A stretch of 11,821 nucleotides of DNA from JBAXTE01 sp964653595 (GTDB lineage Bacteria > Bacteroidota > Bacteroidia > Bacteroidales > WCHB1-69): positions 1 through 11,821 of the forward strand of contig CAZZHH010000082.1 in assembly GCA_964653595.1 (NCBI GenBank). Direction: 5' to 3'. The position numbers were made by a program, and so were the translations under genes. This document shows positions 1 to 6,690 of this stretch, in pieces (the first letter of the stretch is position 1; every line of letters begins with the position of its first letter). A model generated the notes under the pieces. That model was not told where the DNA came from, searched no databases, and saw nothing but the letters and a program-made list of their open reading frames with translations.

Positions 1-86
1 GATGCCCATGTAAAAGGATTTGATGGATTCAATTTAATTGCGTTAATTTGCAAAAGGAATTTAGCACAATCTTGGGAAGCTTTCAT
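1..86 (-). CDS. pyrE: Orotate phosphoribosyltransferase, N-terminal fragment (cut by window edge)
   Basis: Reading the minus strand from the ATG at 86-84 gives 28 complete codons and no stop before the left edge. The peptide begins MKASQDCAKFLLQ and continues to a LNPSNPFTWA segment. That combination (a short 'AKFLLQI.AIKLNPSNPFTWASG' type start) is characteristic of Bacteroidota PyrE, which joins orotate to PRPP to form OMP in pyrimidine synthesis. The PRPP-binding loop and catalytic residues lie outside the window, so the call rests on the N-terminus only. The start codon is 17 bases from the divergent Nudix gene start. The fragment is short, but the match to the family opening is strong. 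Confidence 0.82.
   Translation of the reverse strand, partial: MKASQDCAKFLLQINAIKLNPSNPFTWA
20..50 (+). promoter_or_regulatory. Putative promoter for the Nudix hydrolase gene, inside pyrE
   Basis: A TTG at 20-22 is followed after 20 bases by TTAATTTG at 43-50, which matches the Bacteroidota -7 consensus TAnnTTTG at all fixed positions but one. Spacing is within the range usual for this promoter class. Transcription would begin near 57, giving a leader of roughly 45 bases to the ATG at 104. The whole element lies within the coding sequence of pyrE on the other strand. Confidence 0.35.
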
Positions 87-103
87 CTTTAAAAATGTTG
101 ATT

Positions 104-739
104 ATGTCGCAAATATACAAACTATTTTACAATAATCGAAAGGTAGTTGTTCTTGAAAATTGTGAAAATCGTGATTTTCAGCTCGATACGAAAGTGTATA
201 ATTATATTAATCCCTCTGATTTAATTATTACAGTTAGGGCTTTCATGAAAAATATTGAGATTCAAACCCTTTTTATTGTTGCAAGTAAAAAAGTAGATGA
301 GGTTTTTTCCATCCTTAAGTCGATGTATAACTATGTGTCAGCTGCCGGTGGAATTGTTAGAAACTCCAATAATGAACTGCTTTTTATTTATAGATTTAAT
401 AAATGGGATTTGCCCAAAGGTCACGTTGAAGAAGGTGAAACGCATGATCAAACTGCTTATAGAGAAGTGATTGAAGAAACTTCAGTCAAAGAACTTGTTT
501 TGGATAAGTATTTAGGTAGCACTTTCCATATTTATTACATGTCAAATAAATGGTGTATAAAAGAGACCCATTATTATTTGATGTTTACCAATAGCAACGA
601 AAAGTTGATTCCTCAGTTATCCGAAGCGATTGTCGATGCTCGATGGGTCGGAAAATCAAATATAATTGATGTTTTAGATAAATCATATGCATCGATTCAA
701 TCCTTTGTTCATGAAAAGCTAGAAGATTTGTATTTGTAA
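104..739 (+). CDS. Nudix hydrolase with N-terminal extension
   Basis: This 211-residue protein should hydrolyse a nucleoside diphosphate linked to another group; the substrate cannot be read from sequence. The Nudix box (GX5EX7REUXEEXGU) is visible at residues 106-128: G106, E112, R120, E121, E124 and E125 are all present, so the metal-binding set is intact, but the penultimate glycine is serine (S127). The Nudix fold begins near residue 78 (AAGGIVRN, then WDLPKGHVEEGE). The first ~75 residues form an extra segment of unknown role. I chose the ATG at 104 (MSQIYKLF); an in-frame ATG at 95 is the alternative. The gene is divergent from pyrE, 17 bases away, and convergent with recG, whose stop is 12 bases beyond this one. 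Such a Nudix gene next to pyrE is, to my recollection, common in Bacteroidota. Confidence 0.85.
   Translation: MSQIYKLFYNNRKVVVLENCENRDFQLDTKVYNYINPSDLIITVRAFMKNIEIQTLFIVASKKVDEVFSILKSMYNYVSAAGGIVRNSNNELLFIYRFNKWDLPKGHVEEGETHDQTAYREVIEETSVKELVLDKYLGSTFHIYYMSNKWCIKETHYYLMFTNSNEKLIPQLSEAIVDARWVGKSNIIDVLDKSYASIQSFVHEKLEDLYL
110..117 (-). promoter_or_regulatory. Putative -7 promoter element for pyrE
   Basis: On the minus strand this reads TATATTTG, a perfect match to the Bacteroidota -7 consensus TAnnTTTG, 23 bases before the pyrE ATG. It would place transcription start near 103 and leave a short leader. A TTG at the expected -33 distance is not obvious, so support comes from the -7 box and position. 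It lies inside the first codons of the divergent Nudix gene. Confidence 0.45.
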
Positions 740-751
740 AATATTCTCTCT

Positions 752-2863
752 TTAGCTTATTAAACTCCAGTTGCCTCTTCTCTTAATTAATTCAGCTAAA
801 TTTTTAGAAATTTCTTTGTGTATCGGATCTTTTAATTGAGGATCGTTCTTAATTAATTCGATTGCCGAATTTCTTGCTTCAATCAGAATTTTTTCGTCTT
901 TTATAATATCTGCAATTTTGAAATCTAAAATTCCACTTTGCTTTGTTCCATCTAAATCTCCTGGTCCTCTTAACTGGAGATCCAGGTTTGCGATCTCAAA
1001 ACCATCCGAAGTAGAAACCATCGCATTTAATCTTTTTTTCCCATCAGTAGTTAACTTGTGTGTAGAAATAAGGATACAAAAAGATTGTTCAGCCCCTCTA
1101 CCAACTCTTCCCCGTAATTGATGTAGCTGAGATAGACCAAAACGATGTGCATCTTCGATAATCATCACAGAAGCATTGGGAACATCTACGCCAACTTCTA
1201 TTACAGTAGTTGCTACCATTATTTGGGTTTCCCCTTTTTTAAATCGTTGCATCTCATACTCTTTGTCAGAAGGTTTCATCTTCCCGTGAACAACGCTAAT
1301 TGCATATTCAGGAAGGGGGAAATCTCTGGATAAAGAGGCATATCCATCTTCTAAATGCTTTAAATCTAGCTTCTCTGATTCAGAGATCAATGGAAAGACA
1401 ACGTATATTTGTCTACCCAACGCAATTTGTTGTTTCATAAACCCCAAAATCTTCAACCTATTATTGTCATAAAAATGAACGGTTTTAATTTCTTTTCTTC
1501 CGGGTGGTAACTCATCTATTACGGATACATCTAAATCTCCATACAAGGTCATGGACAATGTTCTTGGAATTGGAGTTGCGGTCATCACCATTACGTGAGG
1601 ATTTGTTTCGTTTTTTGTCCATAATTTAGCTCGTTGAGCTACCCCAAAACGATGCTGTTCGTCAATAATAACCAAGCCCAGATTCGAAAATTTTACATTG
1701 TCTTCTAACAATGCATGTGTGCCAATTAAAATATCAATTTCGCCGGATTGTATTCCTGCATGTATCGGATGACGTGCTGTTTTTTTTGTCGATCCTGTTA
1801 GTAAGGCTACTTTTACATCTTGATTAGAAAGCATTTTAGAAATGCTAACAAAATGCTGTTGTGCTAATATCTCTGTTGGGGCCATCAAACAAGCTTGATA
1901 TTTATTGTCAACGGCAATAAGCATCGACATTAAAGCTACAAGGGTCTTTCCGCTTCCAACATCCCCTTGCAAAAGTCTATTCATTTGTTTCCCTGTTTGC
2001 AAATCTGCTCTAATCTCTTTTAATACTTTTTTTTGGGCATTGGTAAGCTCAAAGGGTAAATAATGGTTGTAAAAGTCTAAAAAGTGTTTTCCAATTAACG
2101 AAAAAATAAAGCCTTTGCTTTTACTAGTCCTAACCAATTTTAAAACAATTAGTTTCAACTGATTAAAAAATAACTCTTCAAATTTTAATCGATATTGTGC
2201 CTTTAATAACTTTTCTGTAGAAGAGGGAAAATGAATGTTAAAAAGTGCATCTTCTCTATCTATCAAGTGATTTTGATTTTTATAGACTTCAGGAAGTATT
2301 TCTGGAATGATTCCTTTAATTTGCCCTAAAAGAGTCTGGACTATTTTTCCAATACTTTTATTGTCAAATCCCTTTGCTTTGGCTTTTTCTGTGGTGCTAT
2401 ACATCGGGAGAAAAGACTTTGATACATGGCTTTGATTAGATAAATCTATTAGTTCAATATCTGGATGGTTTAATGAGAATTTTCCATTAAAAAAGTTTGG
2501 TTGGCCAAATACGGTGTATGACTCTCCAATTATGATGTAATTAAAGGCCCATTTAATTGCATTAAACCACACCAAATCTATACTATCCCCACGAATATCC
2601 TTTAGACAAACAACCAGTCGTTTAGATCTTCCCTCCCCAATTATTTTTTTATTTGTAATTTTCCCTTTTAGTAATATTAAAGTTTGTTCATTATTTATCT
2701 CATTTATAAAATATTCTTTTGATCTATCTAGGTAACGATAAGGATAATAATGCAGTAAATCGGCATATACATATATATTTAGCTCCCTTTTTAGGATTTC
2801 AGCTCTCATTGGGCCTACTCCTTTAAGATATTCTATGGGTGTTTTTAGTAAGTCTACCGACAT
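752..2863 (-). CDS. recG: ATP-dependent DNA helicase RecG
   Basis: RecG is the monomeric superfamily 2 helicase that reverses stalled replication forks and processes branched DNA intermediates in recombination. The product of 703 residues has the usual family length. From the ATG at 2863, the N-terminal wedge/OB region fills roughly residues 1-265, followed by the helicase motor: FELTNAQKK near 271, Walker A GDVGSGKT at 300-307, motif II DEQH at 401-404, then MTATPIPRTL, ATTVIEVGVDVPNA and QLRGRVGRG in the second RecA-like lobe. The C-terminal RecG signature LQLRGPGDLDGTKQSG is intact. The open frame extends to an ATG at 2905, but that codon sits inside a terminator stem and adds a hydrophobic stretch (LFFFYIFVF) unlike RecG; MSVDLLKTPIEYLKGVGP is the normal RecG opening. 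It probably has its own promoter because a terminator separates it from gldN. Confidence 0.96.
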   Translation of the reverse strand: MSVDLLKTPIEYLKGVGPMRAEILKRELNIYVYADLLHYYPYRYLDRSKEYFINEINNEQTLILLKGKITNKKIIGEGRSKRLVVCLKDIRGDSIDLVWFNAIKWAFNYIIIGESYTVFGQPNFFNGKFSLNHPDIELIDLSNQSHVSKSFLPMYSTTEKAKAKGFDNKSIGKIVQTLLGQIKGIIPEILPEVYKNQNHLIDREDALFNIHFPSSTEKLLKAQYRLKFEELFFNQLKLIVLKLVRTSKSKGFIFSLIGKHFLDFYNHYLPFELTNAQKKVLKEIRADLQTGKQMNRLLQGDVGSGKTLVALMSMLIAVDNKYQACLMAPTEILAQQHFVSISKMLSNQDVKVALLTGSTKKTARHPIHAGIQSGEIDILIGTHALLEDNVKFSNLGLVIIDEQHRFGVAQRAKLWTKNETNPHVMVMTATPIPRTLSMTLYGDLDVSVIDELPPGRKEIKTVHFYDNNRLKILGFMKQQIALGRQIYVVFPLISESEKLDLKHLEDGYASLSRDFPLPEYAISVVHGKMKPSDKEYEMQRFKKGETQIMVATTVIEVGVDVPNASVMIIEDAHRFGLSQLHQLRGRVGRGAEQSFCILISTHKLTTDGKKRLNAMVSTSDGFEIANLDLQLRGPGDLDGTKQSGILDFKIADIIKDEKILIEARNSAIELIKNDPQLKDPIHKEISKNLAELIKRRGNWSLIS

Positions 2864-2880
2864 AATAATAAATTTGAATA

Positions 2881-2888
2881 CAAATATA
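2881..2888 (-). promoter_or_regulatory. Putative -7 promoter element for recG
   Basis: The minus strand reads TATATTTG, a perfect TAnnTTTG match, 17 bases upstream of the recG ATG at 2863. The -33 region would fall in the terminator hairpin and shows no TTG at the expected distance, so this is a -7-only call. It fits with recG being transcribed independently of the T9SS operon and with 2863, not 2905, being the true start. Confidence 0.45.
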
Positions 2889-2894
2889 TAAAAG

Positions 2895-2932
2895 AAAAAA
2901 AGCATGATTTAAAAAAACCATGCTTTTTTTTT
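2895..2932. terminator. Hairpin terminator after gldN, T-tracts on both strands
   Basis: A perfect 12-bp inverted repeat (arms 2895-2906 and 2919-2930, core GCATG/CATGC) encloses a 12-base loop. The minus-strand transcript would form the stem and run into seven Us just downstream of the gldN stop, so it should end the T9SS operon. The plus strand has nine Ts on the right arm, so it could also stop plus-strand transcription. Half of the stem is A:T pairs, so strength is moderate. Confidence 0.8.
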
Positions 2933-2947
2933 ATAAAATGGATTAGA

Positions 2948-4018
2948 TTAGAATTCCCAAAGATCATGTTCAATTTTGCGAATCTCATCCTTGATTTGTT
3001 CAGATGCAAGTACTTGATCTAATCCATACATAATGTATTCTTTGAATTTTCTATCATTTTTTTCATTAGCAACTCCTTTAATAACTCCACTAAAGCGTCT
3101 TTTTAAGAATATGTCATCAAATGAGCGACTTTCCGCGCTGTTTTTTTCGTTATATACATCAGCATTTGCTGTAAAAAAACGTAATTCTGGATAATAGAAC
3201 CAAGGTCCTCTACCAATTTCAGTGGGTCCTTCATCATCTTCCTCATCGTCACCACCACCAATAATTCCACCACCAGTATCTTCCTCTTTTTCGTATTCAA
3301 AAATTGGACGAATTGCAAGAATGTGACTATTGTCAATAACGGAACGTTGTTTGTCAAATATCCAAACTTCTTTAATTTCAAAACCAATTAAATCTTGAGT
3401 AGTAAAATTTTCTGTTTTTTTGACTTTGTTTTGAACTCCTGTAGGAGCACCATATTCATCTAATTCATTAATTGTTTCCGTTTTTTGATATCCAAATTGT
3501 TGTTTCATCTCTTCGTATGGAAAGGGAATGTGAACAAATTCGTCAAAGTAAGCTCTAAGTGGTTCTGCAATAGTAATCTCTTGTCCATATAAATTTGACA
3601 TCGATTTGTTTCTGCTATTTACTAGCGATGAGTCAAATTGAGTTGCATACCAAATGGTCATTAGTAATGAAATTCTATCCCCTTTTGCTTCTGTTGGATA
3701 ATACAATACTTGATTGATACGTTCTCTCACATCAATAAATTGATATACTGTTTTGGTCCACATTCCATCAGCTTCGCGGATAGGAGTAAGAGGCATGGGA
3801 TGTTTTTGGTAAACATGCATTTTTTTTCCTCCAGGTGAATTAAACACTCCTTCTACAGGAGGTCTTATTGCTACTGGAGTAGGTTTGGGTGCAACAGTAT
3901 CTTTAACAGAAGTTTCTGTGGGAGTTACATTGTTTGCATTTTGCCCCATTGTAAGGGAAAGAGTACCCATAAAAAATGCAGTTAACAAATAAATTTTGAA
4001 GTTTTTCAAATTTTGCAT
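2948..4018 (-). CDS. gldN: T9SS/gliding motility protein GldN (PorN)
   Basis: GldN is a periplasmic protein that assembles with the lipoprotein GldK into the large ring under the outer membrane of the type IX secretion system. The 356-residue product starts with a signal peptide (basic start, hydrophobic run to about residue 24, likely cut before QNANN), then a proline-rich linker (about 40-60). The family core follows: READGMWTKTVYQFIDVRE and NQVLYYP at about 80-108, and FYYPELRFF with RSFDDIFLKRRFSG towards the C-terminus. Residues 245-264 form a glycine- and Asp/Glu-rich insert just before the conserved FYYPELR strand; in the GldN proteins I know this turn is short. It is the last gene of the operon, 48 bases after gldM, with an AGGAG site nine bases before the ATG, and is followed by a hairpin terminator. 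Confidence 0.93.
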   Translation of the reverse strand: MQNLKNFKIYLLTAFFMGTLSLTMGQNANNVTPTETSVKDTVAPKPTPVAIRPPVEGVFNSPGGKKMHVYQKHPMPLTPIREADGMWTKTVYQFIDVRERINQVLYYPTEAKGDRISLLMTIWYATQFDSSLVNSRNKSMSNLYGQEITIAEPLRAYFDEFVHIPFPYEEMKQQFGYQKTETINELDEYGAPTGVQNKVKKTENFTTQDLIGFEIKEVWIFDKQRSVIDNSHILAIRPIFEYEKEEDTGGGIIGGGDDEEDDEGPTEIGRGPWFYYPELRFFTANADVYNEKNSAESRSFDDIFLKRRFSGVIKGVANEKNDRKFKEYIMYGLDQVLASEQIKDEIRKIEHDLWEF

Positions 4019-4027
4019 ATTTATTTT

Positions 4028-4032
4028 CTCCT
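4028..4032 (-). promoter_or_regulatory. Shine-Dalgarno site of gldN
   Basis: AGGAG on the minus strand lies nine bases before the gldN ATG. Such sites are uncommon in Bacteroidota; gldL and gldM in this operon have none. It supports the start at 4018. Confidence 0.55.
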
Positions 4033-4038
4033 TATAAT

Positions 4039-4058
4039 GGGGCAGTTTGCACTGCCCC
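4039..4058 (-). other. Intercistronic GC-rich hairpin between gldM and gldN
   Basis: A perfect 8-bp inverted repeat, GGGGCAGT and ACTGCCCC with a four-base loop, lies eight bases after the gldM stop and just upstream of the gldN ribosome site. It is strikingly GC-rich against the local background. No U tract follows on the minus strand (ATTATAAGG comes next), so it is not a standard intrinsic terminator. It may protect the 3' end of an upstream transcript, mark an RNA processing point or tune gldN expression. Confidence 0.7.
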
Positions 4059-4066
4059 TAATTTAA

Positions 4067-5695
4067 TTATTTTAGTTTAATACTGATTGGATTCAATGCA
4101 GTACGTACTCCTAATATTGGATTACTACACTGAATATCAGAGAATGTAACACGTGCTCCTTGACCAGCATTGTTTATTTTGCTGATTGTAGTACCATCAA
4201 AAGCTGGCCCATTATTGTCGCTCTCACCTAGTTTGTCACCAGCTGGACTCTTAACCCCAACGGTAAAACTAGTTACGTTCCAGCGAATGATATAAGGGAA
4301 ATCTGAAGTCATTGCAGCAGCAATTCTTCCATAACCAAGTAGTTCGCTTTTTGACATTCTACCTCTAGTTTTACCTCCAATATAAGCAATTGGTTCTGGA
4401 ACTGCTTTAATTCTAAAAGGAGTGCCACCTAAAGCTTGCGTTTTGCCATCCATATCCGCAGATACAGAGATGTTCACAACTTTATTTGGGGTTGCTGGTG
4501 GTTTTACAAAGTAACGTCCACCGCCTGTTGATCGAGATTGACAACCACCAAAGTTAATTCTTAACTTCTCGGGTGCAACCGGTGCAGCTATTGTAAGAGG
4601 GTTATCTATACCAATATAAAGAATACGCAAACTATCTGCAGATACGTTAGCCATTGGCTTTGTAACCACAAATTTGTTTTTAAAACCATGATATTGGTCA
4701 CCTTCAGCAGTTTTTATTTTAATAACTCCTGCAAATCTTTGTTCACCAGTACCACCTGCAGGAATCTTTAATTGACATACTCCACCAACACCATCAATTT
4801 TGGTCAGTGAACCACTTTTTGCCATCTCTTCAGTAGCAGTGTCAATTCCCAGTTTCCAATAAACTTCTGGATTTTGACGAGAGTCGAATGCTGCAACAAT
4901 AATGTCTGCAAGATATTCTTGACCACTAAATACCAATCGGCTTTCTGGAATTACCTTAGCACCTACTTTGTCAAATTTTAAGGATCCACCATCGATGGTT
5001 TCCATTAAATATGCAAGCATATCATATTCAGCATTTTTAACTTCGCCTATGGTTTTGTTCAGAATTGGTATTTGAGCAGCAAGAACTACGTGAGCAAAGT
5101 TTGAATATTCCCACTCTAATTCTTTTCCTTCTTTGTTTTTTCTTTTAGTTTTTGTGTCTAGACCCAACTTTTTGTCCATTGCGTCTCGTTTGCTTGGGTC
5201 TACTAAATCTAAAAGAAATTTTTTATACGCTTCAATCTTATCTCTTAATTCTTTAGCTCTGGCATTACCTCTTCCTTCTGCTGTTCCTATCATGAATAAG
5301 TGAGGCTTGTCAAAGTTGTCTTTCGCCTTAACTTCTGCAAGAGTTATTGTTTTTGCTTGCTCCATTGGAATACCATCTGTATATACCAACATATCATATT
5401 TGATTTGGTTGATGTATTCAACGAGCTCTTTTGTCTTTTTTTGTACTTCAAGTGCTTTTTTGTAGAATGGACCAGCTTTTTCAGGCTGCTTTTCGTTCAT
5501 GTTAGCAAAAATAGCATAAGTATTATTAACTTTATTCTCGAAATTTTTATTTGTTTTTACCATCGTTTCGTCTACCACAACGAAGGCATCAAGAATTTGA
5601 ACTGATACGTTTAATGCCAACAAAGCAGTTAACACCAAATACATCATCCCAATCATTTTCTGCCTCGGGGTTTCCGGACAATTAGTTGCTCCCAT
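4067..5695 (-). CDS. gldM: T9SS/gliding motor protein GldM (PorM)
   Basis: GldM is the inner-membrane and periplasm-spanning half of the proton-driven GldLM motor. It passes motion from the membrane to the GldK/GldN ring. The 542-residue product opens with a short cytoplasmic segment containing PRQKMI, then a single transmembrane helix (about 15-35, MMYLVLTALLALNVSVQILDAF). R11 corresponds to the conserved arginine just before or in the helix of Flavobacterium johnsoniae GldM (R9). The rest is periplasmic: an alpha-helical first domain (about 36-225) followed by beta-rich domains with the conserved stretches DSLRILYIGIDNPL and FRIKAVPEP. No signal cleavage is expected. It follows gldL by 40 bases and has no Shine-Dalgarno site. 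Length is in the usual range. Nothing is truncated. Confidence 0.96.
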   Translation of the reverse strand: MGATNCPETPRQKMIGMMYLVLTALLALNVSVQILDAFVVVDETMVKTNKNFENKVNNTYAIFANMNEKQPEKAGPFYKKALEVQKKTKELVEYINQIKYDMLVYTDGIPMEQAKTITLAEVKAKDNFDKPHLFMIGTAEGRGNARAKELRDKIEAYKKFLLDLVDPSKRDAMDKKLGLDTKTKRKNKEGKELEWEYSNFAHVVLAAQIPILNKTIGEVKNAEYDMLAYLMETIDGGSLKFDKVGAKVIPESRLVFSGQEYLADIIVAAFDSRQNPEVYWKLGIDTATEEMAKSGSLTKIDGVGGVCQLKIPAGGTGEQRFAGVIKIKTAEGDQYHGFKNKFVVTKPMANVSADSLRILYIGIDNPLTIAAPVAPEKLRINFGGCQSRSTGGGRYFVKPPATPNKVVNISVSADMDGKTQALGGTPFRIKAVPEPIAYIGGKTRGRMSKSELLGYGRIAAAMTSDFPYIIRWNVTSFTVGVKSPAGDKLGESDNNGPAFDGTTISKINNAGQGARVTFSDIQCSNPILGVRTALNPISIKLK

Positions 5696-5735
5696 GTTAA
5701 TTTGTTTTTTTCAATTAATAACTACATTTACAATC

Positions 5736-6635
5736 CTAACGATTAACATTCATCGCAGTTAACATGTTTCCATATACAGTGTTTAACATGGCAACATTTT
5801 TAGTTAAGGCTTCTACTTGATCTTTGTATTTAACTGTGCCTTGAACTGTTTCATTTAAATTCGTAGAAACAGCGCTAATTTGCTCTTGAACACTAGATGC
5901 TAACTTAGCATATTCTGTTGAATTTTGTAATTGCAATTCGTAAATTGAATTGATGGATGACAAATTGTTTGATAAGTTTTTAAGTTGAGTATTGTAAGAA
6001 CCAGTATCTGTTTGAATAGAGTTAATGGTTTCTTCATATACTGATGCTAGAGATTTTACAGCATTTGCAGCACGAGATACATTGCTTAAATATTCTTCAG
6101 AAATGTTCAAGTCTTTTGATAATGCATCCGATGTTTTATCATATGAACTCACAAGATTACGAACAGATTCACTTGCTTTAGAAAGATTAGAAACATAGCT
6201 ATCTGTAGCTGCTGCTGCATCGGAAACACCAGATAGTTTATTCGCATTATCTCCTAAATTTTTCATTCCTTTTGCAAGACTTTCGATCAACTCTGGTCCA
6301 ATCTTAGCTTCTTCTAACATAGAATCAAGTTGTTGAGTAACAGAAAGATTTGATTTTTTAGGACTTTTTTCATGCGTCATATCATGAGCATCTTCTCCAA
6401 TAGCAAGTTCTGGGTAAACGATTGCCCAATTGTACTCTACGTGAAGAGGCTCGAATGCTGAAAGTGCAAAAATTAATGCTTCTGTACCCATGCCTAAGAA
6501 AAGCATTTCGGTTGCTAAAGGTAAGTGTAAGATTTTAAATAATGCTCCAAGAATTACTACAGCAGCTCCAATGCCGTATAATTTCGCCATGAAATTTTTG
6601 TAACCTTTACTTACTACAAGTTCTTTGAATCCCAT
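5736..6635 (-). CDS. gldL: T9SS/gliding motor protein GldL (PorL)
   Basis: GldL forms the inner-membrane proton-conducting ring around GldM helices, powering type IX secretion and gliding. The 299-residue product has two transmembrane helices near the N-terminus (about 19-36 and 43-61) joined by a short HLPLAT turn. Y20, K34, H37, E52 and E62 match the protonatable or conserved residues described in Flavobacterium johnsoniae GldL (Y13, K27, H30, E49, E59), by my recollection of that sequence; E52 would be the buried glutamate. Residues about 100-299 are a long helical cytoplasmic region rich in Ser and Asn. It contains four tyrosine-bounded 19-residue segments (147-165, 182-200, 214-232, 270-288) with hydrophobic residues in 3-4 spacing, so a coiled coil. 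The gene lies 55 bases after gldK, across an A14 tract, and 40 bases before gldM. It ends in TAG. Confidence 0.96.
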   Translation of the reverse strand: MGFKELVVSKGYKNFMAKLYGIGAAVVILGALFKILHLPLATEMLFLGMGTEALIFALSAFEPLHVEYNWAIVYPELAIGEDAHDMTHEKSPKKSNLSVTQQLDSMLEEAKIGPELIESLAKGMKNLGDNANKLSGVSDAAAATDSYVSNLSKASESVRNLVSSYDKTSDALSKDLNISEEYLSNVSRAANAVKSLASVYEETINSIQTDTGSYNTQLKNLSNNLSSINSIYELQLQNSTEYAKLASSVQEQISAVSTNLNETVQGTVKYKDQVEALTKNVAMLNTVYGNMLTAMNVNR

Positions 6636-6672
6636 AATTTTGTTGTTTTTAAGTTAGTGAAAATTGTTATTG

Positions 6673-6686
6673 TTTTTTTTTTTTTT
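6673..6686 (-). repeat. A14 homopolymer tract in the gldK-gldL spacer
   Basis: Fourteen consecutive A residues on the coding strand (T on the plus strand) lie in the 55-base spacer between gldK and gldL. Such runs are prone to replication and polymerase slippage. Being untranslated, length changes would alter spacing or mRNA structure, not frame. A-rich leaders also favour ribosome binding in this phylum. Confidence 0.75.
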
Positions 6687-6690
6687 GTTT

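Noticed and set aside
740..812. Possible terminator between the convergent Nudix and recG genes: TTTAGCT at 751-757 and AGCTAAA at 794-800, followed by Ts.
   Set aside because: Seven AT-rich pairs with a 36-base loop lying in the recG coding region; too weak to call.
918..1333. Open frames on the plus strand inside recG (918-1121 and 1145-1333).
   Set aside because: They are antisense to strongly conserved RecG helicase motifs and their products resemble nothing; shadows of recG.
3103..3387. 94-codon open frame in a second minus-strand frame of gldN, and similar frames inside gldM, gldK, porP and the unknown gene.
   Set aside because: Each overlaps a well-supported gene completely and lacks its own start signal or conserved motif.
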